Below are positions 25,433-36,459 of a stretch of DNA of 64,000 bases, piece after piece. The stretch comes from Ilex aquifolium (lineage: Eukaryota; Streptophyta; Magnoliopsida; Aquifoliales; Aquifoliaceae), in the NCBI GenBank assembly GCA_951799425.1, contig OX637396.1:41531901-41595900 (forward strand), in the 5' to 3' direction. Each line of letters begins with the position of its first letter. The stretch's first letter is position 1. A program made the position numbers and the translations under genes. Below the pieces are notes generated by a model. The model searched no databases. It worked only from the letters and a program-made list of their open reading frames with translations, and was not told the DNA's origin.

Positions 25433-28400
25433 TCAATACCTTGGAGCTGCACCAAAATATAGCAAGTTTCAGATAACACATCAAACGGGAAAGTAAAAGA
25501 TTGAAACAAAGAAATTCAAGACCTTCACAGCAAATATATTTCGAGTTATTAGCCTACCTCCGCCAATTGTAGCTTCTGGCAAGCGTTCGATTGAGAACTT
25601 GTGTTTAGTAATGTACATGATCGGCACACCAGGGATCTGATTATGAATCATTAATTTTCAAGCATCACAATCCAGTTTGGATAAATGAAAAACTAGATTA
25701 CAATGGCACCTGACATTTGGGTTTATTTTCCCCTGACATTTCAAAATTGACCTTCAGATAGGGAAATCTATGAGAATTTTCCGCTCTTTAACATTTTCAA
25801 AGATGTAACAACATAATCTCATTCCAACACTGAAAAAGATAAGAAAGCAAAACTAATACTCCAAACACCAACATTACGCTAAAACCTTGTTGACATTTGG
25901 ATAAGTTACAATGACACCCTACAACATTGAAATCTCATTTTTGAACAATTACGAACAAAATTTTCCATTTAGAGTCTCGTTGTCATTTATGATCAAGGTT
26001 TGCCATTGTAATTTACCCCAATAAGATAATAACAAACCACTGATATTGAATTAGTTTATCATACCTTGCGAATCCTCCGCTTTAGATCTCGATCACATGT
26101 TGCTACAATGTAACACTTGTGCTGTTTTCAACAAATAATTGATACAGATTGGTTAAGGGGAATATTTACCAGACCAATCTACACAATTATGAATTTTTAA
26201 TATTGAAAATTGGTCACATTATTTAACAAGTCTCATGAAAAGAAGATAGATCAAAGTAAATTGCAAATCCATGAAACATATAAAGGTTATACACTTCAAA
26301 AGAGGAGGGAAAGAAAATAAACCCTCCATTCAAGGACATGCTAAATCCTGCCAAAATATGCAATCCAAACAAGAATGACTGTCACAGATGGTATTATTTA
26401 ACAGAACAATTACAGTGGCTAAAGAGAAACGCATGTACTTCTTGGCTTTGAAATACTTCCACCCACCAGTACCCATGCCTTGCATTATGGATATGTGTAT
26501 GTCATTTAAGCTATATAGCTCCTAGCAGTGTGCATGTATGTGGGTGTGTCAAATGGGTCTGGGTTGAAAAATTGGTTGACAAAATGACACCATGCACAGC
26601 CCATGCATAAAAGCATACTTCAAGCACAATATCCTGTGAGAACACTTATTACCACATTAATTCTCCGTTTGGTAGGAATGATGGAAAGTAGAAGGAATAC
26701 ACTTTCTATCCTCCAAGGAAGGAAAGTAGGAATTATACAATTTCTTTCCTTCATGTTTGGTTAGATGGATGAAAAATAAAAATGATTATTATTTTTTTTT
26801 TTGTGCTTAGTAAGATGGAAAAAATATTTTTTTTTATTTTCAAAAATTTTTATTTTTAATTTTTTTTTAAAAGTATAAATACATATTTTATCATTGTATT
26901 TATATATGAAATAAATGTATACATAATATATGTATATATCAAAGGATATATAGACAAATAAGATACATTTTAACACAAATAATTAACTTCTCATCTACTT
27001 TCCTTCCAATTTTAGAGGGATTGATTTTGATGAGTTGGAAGGAAAGTTTATCTATTCACTTTTTCATCCTTCCTATTTTCTTTCCTTACCAAATATGATG
27101 TTTTATCTATCCCTCTAACTTTCCATCTTTCCAACTTTCCATCCTTTTATTTTTCTATTGTACCAAACGGAGCATAATGGCAAGGGTGTCAATACACTGA
27201 AGTGGAGATGAATCTGTTAGTTAAAAGTGCAAATGTGCAAGCATCTAGTTAAAAGTGCAAATGTGCAAGCATCTTATTCTTCTGACATTGGACAGAACCA
27301 AAACAAGCAGTAGAAAATGGCTCAAAGTACAGAAGTAACAAGTAAACTGAATTTGGAAGTCAAAACTGACTTAATTTGTTGTGTAGTGCCAGGAAATGAC
27401 ATAGCAGGTTGTTCGGATCAAATCATACCTGAGTGACTCTATCAACAATACAGTCATCAGCATAGGTTCCTTTATGAATACACGGGAGTCTTTCAAATCG
27501 AGGATCCTTTGCAATTCTGAGTAGGGAAAAAAAGGTAATGGACAATGAAAGAAGGCTTGTTATATCAACAAAATACTAGAAAGCCCGAGGGCCATCAGTA
27601 CATAAACAATGTAGGATAGGAAAAAACAAAGAGAATGGCTCATAGATGAAAGTAGGCCACTACATACAGCATTCTCTGTTTAATTCCTGGCATATACAGT
27701 TCAAAGTCCTATGCTTTTGAATCGTCGGCTAAGGGGCATATCGAATAATTCATAACAAGTGAACATATGTTCACCATCCTTCACATATTAAGAGTGACAT
27801 ATATTCTTGTTCTTCATTAAGTCAGCGTCAGGAGTTAAGATTGTTCAATTTTTGTAAAGCAAATCAGAGCAAGAAAATAATATATCTATAGGAATAGAGA
27901 AGCAAAACATTTTAGAAGTAGGACTTTCTTGAGAAAAGCATACGAGGACATACCTTAAAGCAACACGGTATTTTTGACCTAACTTCTCAAGCTCCGCCAT
28001 AACACAATCCGTTATACAAGGAGTACCTTTTTTCAGAAAAGAAAGGTACAGAAATATATATTAAACAAGGAGACCTTTAATTAAGTAATATATAAAGAAA
28101 TATAGATATTAAACAGGGAGATTGTAAATTCTTCATCTGCAGTTGATAAGAAATAAGGAAAAGCAGCACATATGCTGCAGTAGCAGCAGATGGGTAGGGT
28201 AAAACTTAAAGCAATTTCGTAGAATTTATAGCATAAACTAAAACACCAATCCTATCTTGAAATTGACACACACTCCTACTCCAATGCCATTCTATGTGAT
28301 TTCAATAGCACACACGAACAACTAGCAATTGTTGAATGCACATTGATGCAAATGAACCATGATTAAACCCGATGTAGATGTCCAAATCATTTACACTATC

Positions 28401-30024
28401 CTCTGATTCTCATCAAATACAAGCATCAACATGAGAAGAACAGACAGCATGCACCGGAGGCAGTAGTAAAAACAATCTATAATATATATGTATTTAAACA
28501 GTCATTATGGAACTTACACTTGGCGTATAAACAGTCCATCATTCCTTTCTCCAAATCCAACTGCACCAGAATTTAAGGATTCATATAAGTCATCAAAAAG
28601 GAAGATAATGTAGTATTTAATAAACCAATAGGCTCAGGCTCTGTTTGTTCCACAAGAAACAAAATGAAAAAAAAAAATCAGTACAAATAATTGTCATGTG
28701 GTATGATTAAAGAAAATAATGAAAACAACATCCAGCAATTTTCACAGAAATAGATTTCCATAGATAGGGAAACTAATACATTAGTAAGAATTAAGATCAT
28801 GCTATCTATCATCCTCACCCCTCCGGTTATAATCTGCTTCACAAAAGTCTCTCTCAAGCCCTTGCCATTAGAAGTTCATCTTATTTCAAATCTAAAAGCA
28901 CTACCACAAGCACTTTATCTATCATGTTTTTCAGCATTTTTTCACTAGATTCATAAGTCACATATGGCTCTCCCTCCCACGTGCACACACAGATGGAGAT
29001 ACATACATACATAGTGTATCTTACAATTAATCTCCTTCTGGTATCCGTGATACTCAACTCTATATCTGGAATGGAATAGCTGTTAGTCTCACTTGGAATA
29101 GAATAGCTGTTAGTCTCATCTAAGCCTCTACTCTCCTTTCACTGCGTTTTTCCCCAATTAAAAAAAGAAAAAGGAAGGCTTGAATGGGCCCAGAAAGGCA
29201 TAGGACCTTTCAACATAACCCTTTTGGGCTTCATTTTTGAAATACCTAAAAGTCAAGAAATCATGTTGTATTTCTTCTCCTGCATATCATCAGCAAGCAC
29301 ATTTATAAATCTAAAAAGAGAAAAGAAAAACAAGATCCCTTTTACAATGGGACATTAAACTATTCTTTATCTTACTCAAACCCGGCTAACAATTTGTAAG
29401 ATTCATGCACAATCAATATCTTTCTATATCAAACCCCAAAAATGTCCTAGAAACCAAACAGAGCAATGCCGAAATGGGCTGAACTAAAAAATGCAACATT
29501 ACAATCTTTTTCCAAAACATATAGATCCACAATTTCTTATCACCCCCAACAATTACAAACTCAAATTAATTCAAGGCAAAAACAATTGTTGATCACTCAC
29601 TTTATTCTGAATGGAGAAATTGATGAAGTTGGTATCAACCAAAACCCGATAAGGCGGCCCCAAGGCAGTGTTGTACTTGAAGAACAGTGCAGACGACACA
29701 TTTGGTCTGCACCACGTAAGCATTCCTTCATGTCAGAATTTAATACATATACACTCTCTCAATAAACGTCAGACAGAAGGGGTGCTTGCTTACATATTTC
29801 TGGGGAGCTTTTCTTTAGTCAAATCTTTCTTGTTAGGGTTCAAAACCTCCTCTTTGTGTCTGAAAAACAAAGTTCAGAACAACCTTAAAATCGAATATAT
29901 ACACAAAGCCAAAGGCATATAAACAGATCGAGTGAGAGAGCTAATGAACTTACTGTTTAATTGCTTTTTTGGTGACAATCTTCTTCATGACTGCGAATTT
30001 TGGGGCTTTCTTTGCTTTTCCCAT
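25433..30024 (-). CDS. FCF1: rRNA-processing PIN-domain nuclease FCF1/UTP24
   Basis: Nine minus-strand exons, 5' to 3': 29954-30024, 29794-29859, 29601-29706, 28518-28560, 27954-28026, 27429-27516, 26065-26121, 25558-25636, 25433-25446. They give 198 residues, within two of the Arabidopsis length I recall. The N-terminus is basic ([10 protein letters not shown]). The PIN domain spans about residues 65-185 with its acidic residues in place: D70 in VLVDTNF, E107 in MAELE, D140/D141 in TYADD, D159 in TCDRDLKRR. The C-terminus ends in the conserved GGAPRY. FCF1 is the SSU-processome nuclease for early cleavages of pre-rRNA that yield 18S rRNA, in the nucleolus. Exon 4 was ended at a GTAAGT donor because only this gives the conserved AKCTPC junction. 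It is divergent from BAG6; a telo-box and TGGGCY sites lie upstream. Confidence 0.95.
26661..27174. mobile_element. PIF/Tourist-like MITE in an FCF1 intron
   Basis: The ends TTCTCCGTTTGGTA and its near-complement TACCAAACGGAGCA (13 of 14 match) bound 514 bp. TAA flanks it on both sides (26658-26660, 27175-27177), fitting the 3-bp TTA/TAA duplication of PIF/Harbinger elements. Subterminal ggaaagtagga/tttcc words are inverted too. There is no transposase. It lies in the intron between FCF1 exons 6 and 7. Confidence 0.75.
27219..27274. repeat. Perfect 28-bp tandem duplication
   Basis: Two identical adjacent copies (27219-27246, 27247-27274) of a unit starting agttaaaagtgcaaatg, inside an FCF1 intron. 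The identity suggests a recent slippage or duplication. Confidence 0.9.
29070..29127. repeat. Two-copy tandem repeat in an FCF1 intron
   Basis: Two nearly identical adjacent units sharing gaatagctgttagtctca, differing at a few bases. No function is evident. Confidence 0.75.
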
Positions 30025-30320
30025 CTTCCTTACTCAGCGATTGAAAAAACAACACAAGCGTTCTTCCAGAGATTGAATGTTGGGTTATTTGCTCTAAACC
30101 CTAAACCTTGATAGAGAGAGAGAGAGAGACAGAGACAGAGAAATTGGGACGGGGGGAGGGGGTGAGAGATGCTGCTATTCATGGGCCTGGGCCCGGAAGG
30201 AGCCCAGACTCAGGCGGAGGTAGAGGGAGATAGATGCTGCTATTCATGGGCCTAGGCCCGATAAAGCCCATACTGGCCTCCGGATCAGGGCAGGCCTGAA
30301 AAACTAGCCCAGACCCTAAA
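30025..30320 (-). promoter_or_regulatory. FCF1 promoter: telo-box and TGGGCY (site II) cluster
   Basis: A telo-box AAACCCTAA lies at 30096-30104, about 70 bases upstream of the FCF1 ATG, next to a (GA)n/(CT)n leader tract. Further upstream are TGGGCC at 30182-30187 and 30247-30252 and the reverse form AGCCCA at 30201-30206, 30265-30270 and 30306-30311. A 28-bp direct repeat (30168- and 30233-) duplicates one site. This combination is known from plant ribosomal-protein and ribosome-biogenesis promoters, which suits FCF1. Confidence 0.65.
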
Positions 30321-30900
30321 TTGGGATAACGCTGGCATGGCAATGCATAGAATTAGCTAGTCGACTAGGGGGTGCACACTTCAAACTAGACGTAATAGAT
30401 CGGATTCAAATTCGAATTCTACTTGAATTCATTTAATTGGATACGGGTCTTATCATGATCAATTAGATAACTTAAATTAAATATGAATAAATATATATAC
30501 AAATTCGATTTGAAAATTTTTCGATATATATATATTAATTATTCGTTGAAATTTTGATAAAATGAGCTAGGATATATATTATTAATGAATCCGATTCGAA
30601 TGAATCAGACAGGTCTAGTTCAAACCCCTCAAAAAATTGTGGGGCGATAACTTTACACTGATATCAATTTTGAATTGAATGACTTATAATATTAATTAAA
30701 AATATAATAAGTATGTAAATTATACCTATAATGCATTTCTAGTGGTTGAAAAATACACAGGTATGATACTGCAAATATATTTTTTGATATTGTAATGAAA
30801 TTTTAATTTGGAATTAGAAGTAGGCTTTATTTACTTGGGACCATTAATTTGATGCCAAATGTCGGTTGCACTGGACGAATATAGACAAGGGTGCAGAGTA
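30321..30900. other. AT-rich DNA between the divergent FCF1 and BAG6 promoters
   Basis: No gene is present. The stretch 30370-30620 is rich in ttcgaatt and atatat words, possibly a degraded repeat. Nothing clearly bounded was seen. Confidence 0.4.
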
Positions 30901-30961
30901 GTTCACCCACAGTGGACACGTGGCAAGATGCATCTGGACAGTTCACTGGGAAATAAACGCG

Positions 30962-30986
30962 CGAAAGATCTCGAAACCGGTAGAAA
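30962..30986 (+). promoter_or_regulatory. Heat-shock-element-like site upstream of BAG6
   Basis: Consecutive 5-bp units read cGAAa, gATCt, cGAAa, ccggt, aGAAa: GAA, an imperfect inverted unit (ATC for TTC), GAA, a gap and GAA, all in register with the nGAAnnTTCn pattern. It sits about 90 bases upstream of a TATA-like tttaaaa (near 31051) and of the CT-rich leader. BAG6 is known as heat-inducible in Arabidopsis. Confidence 0.45.
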
Positions 30987-31005
30987 GAACTGATTTTCTT
31001 CGTCT

Positions 31006-31008
<3 letters not shown>

Positions 31009-31047
<39 letters not shown>
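31009..31047 (+). repeat. (CT)n microsatellite in the BAG6 promoter/leader
   Basis: About 19 CT dinucleotides lie between the heat-shock-element-like site and the probable transcription start. Confidence 0.95.
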
Positions 31048-31052
<5 letters not shown>

Positions 31053-31254
31053 TTTAAAAGGGTTGGAACGTTGTAAACTGATCATCAGAAAGAAAAAAAG
31101 AGAGAACACTGATCGCATAAAAGAAGAGTTAGCTCTTTGAATATCTAGTTTTCGGTTGGGTTGTGGACGGATTTGTGTCGATAACTGAGTCATTTGGATT
31201 CGTGGAACCGCTTGGAAGGAGTAATTCTATTTTTGGTTTCCTCTTCTGTAAACT

Positions 31255-31723
31255 GTAAGTCGCTTCAAACTTTCTGATTCTTTTGAGTTTATGTTGCATT
31301 TGCATTGTGTTTCAATTCTAGGATACAGATTTTAGATTTGTATGGTGCTCTTAGAATTTGAATTTAAGGTTTTTTTTTGTTTTTGTTCATTGGACAATTT
31401 GATGTGCTTTTACTATTGGATTATTGTCGGAATTAGAAGTGTTTGGGGGCATTTGAAGTGTATGCGTTGGTATTGTGAAGGGTTTTTTGTTCAATTTTTG
31501 GTGGATGAATAAGTGTTCTGTGTGTACCATGTGTGTCTTGTTGGTGATCAATTCTAAGATTGTTTCCTTGGGTCTGATCTTCAATACTTTTAGTGGTTAA
31601 AACGTTCTTTTGCTCATGATTTTTTCTATTGCTTCGCTGGGGAACGATGAGGTCTCTCACGAGTTAGTTCTTGTAAAATTGTCTCTTGAATATGCACATT
31701 ATAGAAATTAGTTACGATAAAAA

Positions 31724-31758
<35 letters not shown>

Positions 31759-32787
31759 TCAGCTAGCGAAGCTAGAAAAGTCTCTTTGGTATCGTATCAA
31801 AGTGCTAGAATCGAATCACGCCTTCATTTTGGTTAGGGATTGCCGAGGATATATGTAAGATCGGTAAGTTATTAGATGCCAGAGTCAGGCTGCATAATAG
31901 AGCAGGAAATATTTTTTCTAATCTTGATAGTTTGTCGTGATTAGCAATTATGCTGTTAAATTTACAGTGTTAACATAATATTAGAGAAAGATAGAGGGTG
32001 GTCAAAAACTTAACCTATTTTTTACAAACTACTTATATTTATAGTTAACTCATACCATACAAAAGGCGTGTATACCTTCTAGTGGTAACTTATTACAACT
32101 AGCATTACTCATTTACATAATACTCTTAACATATGCGATATACTGTAATTGCGTTGTCTTAGCCGTTTGGTTGTCTTTATTCATGGCATGGAATCTTTCG
32201 TTGTAACTTCAACCACTCATAAATTCTTTGTTTTTTGTTCTTATTATGTCTAGTTACCAGTGCTAGAATTAAAGGGTTGGAGGCAAACGACTTGTGTCCC
32301 ACAATTTTGAATATACCTGTCTCTTCATGTCATCTAATATGCCATTACATAATTGCTGTTGAAATCTGGTGATACACTAGATTTTAGATTTAACTTGTGG
32401 ATATTCTTAGAGAAGTTGATGAAAGGTAGATCCTTGAACTATCCCCTTGAATCTTATAGATGCCTAATTTTTTTGCATAGTCTTAATTCATCTGTGGTAG
32501 AAATAATTTTTTTCTGTTACTTAATGTTTTGCTAATCTTGCAAACTCGAATACCTCAACCGTGTGTAGTAATGTTATTTCATTTTTTATCGCTTTACCTA
32601 TGTGTAACCTAGTAGATAACCATTCCGGCGTTTCTCTGGCAAGATTTGGGCTTTGATTGTGATAACATCAGGTTATGCATCCGTTGGTATAATTACTTTA
32701 CTGGATTTGAACCTTTGTTCCTCATCATGTTTGGTGGTTTCCCTAGATTAGTATGTATATTGCTAACAGATCTTGTTTTCTTTGCAG
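31255..32787 (+). other. Probable intron in the BAG6 5' UTR
   Basis: A consensus donor GTAAGT at 31255 and an acceptor tttgcag ending at 32787 would remove 1.5 kb and place a roughly 108-base ATG-free leader before the BAG6 start. Leader introns are common in plant stress genes. Inferred from splice signals only. Confidence 0.5.
31724..31757 (+). repeat. Run of 34 consecutive G
   Basis: An uninterrupted G homopolymer inside the putative BAG6 leader intron. The true length may differ, since such runs are error-prone in sequencing. If real and transcribed it could form G-quadruplexes. Confidence 0.8.
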
Positions 32788-32895
32788 TTGATATTTTCTC
32801 TTAATCGTGGTACTGCATTCACATCTGGTTGTTTAGTTGGGAGAGATCACTCTCACACAACCATATTACGAGGTGATTTTTCTTGAACAGAGAAG

Positions 32896-35800
32896 ATGTA
32901 TCCTGTCGACAGGTGCATGGACTCGTATCCCTATCAGACGAATAAAATGCATTACGCCCCACATTATCGTCCAAGCTTGGACGCTGTCTCACAACACGTG
33001 AATGTTCCAGCCAACTCTCCTGCAACATGTGAATCTTGGCCTTATGGTGGCTTTCCATATCCTGTGGAATGTCATGGCTGCTTTAACCATAACTACTTCC
33101 CCGGTTACTATGGTTTCAGACCTCCTTATCCTCATTTTCCACCACAATCATCGTTTCAATGTTATGGAAGTTACCCTGCATTCCCAGGAACCTATCCGAC
33201 CCACTATTTTCCTCCTCAGTGTGCAAGGGAGCAGCCAAGGTATGAATACGCAAAGGATATGCCTAGAGACCATCATTGTTGTGGATGTCCTAATCATCAA
33301 TGCAATCAAAAAGGAGATAAAAATCTGAGGATTGAAGAACAAGAACCCGATGCTGAAAAGAAAAGCAATGATTCCTTGGTTCCTTTCGAGTTGAAAAACT
33401 ATCCGTATCCAGTTATGTGGTTTCCACCTGGTTACATAAAAAATAAGGAGTACAGAGATTGTATTGAATCTGAATCTACACAAGGGGATGACTATCCCTG
33501 TGATGTGAAATCCTCTGAACAGCACCCAAAAGTCTGCGATGGATTGGTTCCACTGGACATGAATAACATTGGATCTTTGAAGCAAGGGGGGGATAAGAGG
33601 AGAAGCAAATGTCAGCTGAATGAGGAAAATAGTCCCTTCCCTTTTCCAATATATTGGATGCCTTACAAGCCTGAGGAAGTGAAAAGAAAAGACCTTAAGG
33701 AAACAAAGGGTGGTCAACAATCTGTCGAGGAATTACCATCCAATGTCAAGATTACTCCAGTGAGATTTCCTGACGCTGATGACAGGACAACAAGCGAAGA
33801 AAATTCTAGCAGTGAGGTTGGCTCTAAGCTGATTGATAAAAATGCTGTTAAAAAAATAATTCCCGTGAAACAAGTGCAACAACATGAGGAAAAGAAGGCT
33901 TCTGAAGAAGGTGACAGAGAAGCCAGAGGTGTTCCTGTTATGCCCTCATGTGATGAAGAGAAAATATCTTCTGAAGATAGTGCCAAAAGACTGTCTTCTT
34001 CCCCGCCAAAGACAGCCAAGTTACCTCCGGTCTGTTTGAGGGTTGATCCCTTGCCAAGGAGAAAAAGCAATAAAGGCAGTTCAAGGTCTCCAAGTCCTCC
34101 TGGTGACAAGGGTAAGCAAGCGGAGTTGTCATTAGACGGTTCCAAGTCTCCTACCTCATCTGTAATAAAAGAAAGCTCTGAACGAAATATGCAATCACCG
34201 GATTGTACACTAGACAACAGCAAGGAGGTAGAGCCCTGCAAAACCAAGACCAAAACTATTAAAGTTGTTGAAGGGGCAGCCAGGCAAGAGAGAAATGATT
34301 TGAATGTGGCTCGAACTGAGGGACCTTTTATCCTGCCCCTTAAATCTCAGGAAACCAGACTGGGAGACAATGTTATGGAGGGGAAGAATTCTGGTCAAGC
34401 AATTGAGCCGGAAAAGGCAACATTAGATGGGCAAATTTGTGATGATGCATGGCAGAGTGGAGAGGATAAAGAAGCTACAAAGTCAAAAGAGGATAACACT
34501 GACGAAGCACATAAAGGAAAGAGGAAGAAATTATCAGATGCTGAAGCCGCTACCATTATCCAGTCGGCATACCGTGGCTTTGAACTGAGGAAAGGGGAAC
34601 CATTGAAGAAACTGAAGCAGATAGCTGAAGTCAGTGAACAAGTGGCCGAGGTTAAGAGATGTATTCATGCTCTTGAATCTTCATACGACCTGGAGGTTGA
34701 TGAAAAACAAAAAGTAGCAATTGGAGAAACTATAATGGGCGTTTTACTGAAGCTCGACACCATTCAGGTATGTGTACAAGCAATATTAGGGCAAAACTAG
34801 ACTTTGGCAACCCAATGGTGTCCAGGTTGGGTCTGTCATTATTAATACTCTTGTATTTGCATATCTTTAGTCAGTGTACATCACTATTCCTCTTTGACAC
34901 ACGCATGGCATTTATTATCTCCATCACACATGATCTTTGAGCTTTTCGCAATTAAAATTGGTTGAGACTGATTTGCAAAGCATTTTGATGGCTCTCTTGG
35001 AGTTGAATTTTTCTTTTTGGCTTCTTTGTTTCTTGAATTATCAGAAATTGATATTCGAACCTTACTTTATATCTCTTCAATTTGTCAGGGATTGCACCCG
35101 AGCATTAGGGAAGTTAGGAAATCTGTGGCAAGGGAGCTTGTGAGCCTGCAGGAGAAGCTTGATTCTCTAACTATGAAGAAAATTCAACAACCCATTGAGC
35201 AGGCGGCCAAACCTGTGGAAGATTTTCCCAGTGAACCCTTGAATGAAGCTTGCATTCAAGGAGGACAAGGGCCAAAAGTAGAACCTGAATTTTCTGAGAG
35301 TGGAATCAGTAACAAGACTGAATATGTAGAGCAATGTCAAGGTGAGCCTCTCCTCATAGCAGATGTTGTGTCTGGCTCCAAAGCTGCGGAAACTTCAGGG
35401 GCAACCTTTGTTGATAAAGAAGTGTGTGGGGATCTGAAGGATAAGGCCATGGAGTTACAAGTGACGAGGTGTGTAGACTCCAACGAGGAAGCATCAGAGA
35501 CATTGACGGAACCAAAAGATGAGCAGAGAAATGAAGTGCTTGATGTTTGTCAAGTTCCATTCACAGAGAATCATGAATATTTGGAGCTTGAGCCATCTGT
35601 TGACCAGCCACTTCCGTCAGCTCTGGAAAAGAAGATCAATTGTCCAGTGGAGGTGGCACTATCCTCTTACCTGGTTGATGACTCAATTCATATGGACAAA
35701 GGTATACAAAATGTAATAGGTCAAGATTCTGAGGTTCGGGAGTCTCACAAGTATGAGTTGGATGTGAACGAGTTGGCAAAATTGCCCCCAGAAGTATTTG

Positions 35801-36459
35801 ATGAAAATCCTGAAGTTCAAGAGTTGGAGAATTACAGGCCGATTGAGACGGGGAAAGATGCAGCCCTCCAATGTGGATTAGTTTATTCACAAACGGCAGT
35901 TGACACAAGTTTGCCCGATATAACTCAAGTAAAACAGCAGCCACAGGAAGCACTGGAGGAAGGGCTAGTCCCTGCAGCAATCGTGGATAAGTTTGAATCA
36001 GAGAAATGTGATGAAAAAGATGAGAAAGTCCTCGTGGAATCTGGGGTTGAATCACTGCAACACTCACAAGAAGACCAAGGGAAAGCAGCTTATGTAGAGG
36101 AGCTTGTGAAAGTTTGTGAAGCGGAGGAGGAAAAGCTTAGATTAGACAAGGAAGAGAATTTCACTGGGGATGCCAGCCTTTTAGCTCAGGAAGTTGAACT
36201 ACGAGGAGAGGTCATTCACGATAATGAATTTGCAGAAGCTCAACGAGAGATCTCATTCAAGCAAAATGAAAATTATGATGTAACACACAAAGACGATCGT
36301 GGAATGACGGGTGTTGACAGCACTGATTCGGGTTTGCAATGTACTGCTTCTCTCTCTCAAGAGTTGGAAGTGCTTGTTGGAACCAAGGAATGTATAATGG
36401 AGAAAAAGACAGCAGTTGAAGAGGAGCAAGAGCTGCAGGATGGCAAGCTTGAATCTTGA
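32896..36459 (+). CDS. BAG6: BAG6 co-chaperone, C-terminally truncated by a solo LTR
   Basis: Two coding exons, 32896-34767 and 35089-36459, give 1080 residues. The N-terminus is Pro/Tyr/His-rich (residues 1-110), followed by two aromatic blocks (YPYPVMWFPPGY and FPFPIYWMPY) and a charged, low-complexity middle. A calmodulin-binding IQ motif lies at about 551-570 (AATIIQSAYRGFELRK). A BAG domain follows at about 571-650 across the intron, with the LHPSIREVRKSVARELVSLQ helix at the start of exon 2. BAG domains bind the Hsp70 nucleotide-binding domain and promote nucleotide exchange. Plant BAG6 acts in heat, basal-defence and cell-death responses. The last 430 residues are acidic. The TGA stop at 36457-36459 is the first three bases of an inserted LTR, so the family's C-terminal coiled-coil/basic tail is cut off. 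If the intron is kept, translation ends at 34800. Confidence 0.93.
36452..36456. repeat. Target-site duplication AATCT, left copy
   Basis: Identical to 37618-37622 and flanks the solo LTR. It is also the last coding sequence of truncated BAG6. Confidence 0.9.

Noticed and set aside
26761-26976. 71-codon minus frame rich in Lys, Ile and Tyr
   Set aside because: AT-rich low-complexity interior of the Tourist-like MITE.
27219-27274. CRISPR-like or satellite array
   Set aside because: Only two adjacent identical units without spacers, in a plant intron; a simple tandem duplication.
29466-29765. 99-codon plus-strand frame at the right end of FCF1
   Set aside because: It is antisense to FCF1 exon 3 and flanking introns, with no domain; a shadow frame.
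31387-31660. Minus-strand frames in the BAG6 leader intron
   Set aside because: Two overlapping frames in the same region without any domain, inside a probable intron with good splice signals on the other strand.
33148-34253. Minus-strand frames of 190 and 179 codons
   Set aside because: They lie antisense to the long BAG6 exon, whose protein is clearly recognisable. Their translations are Leu/Ser-rich and match nothing known.
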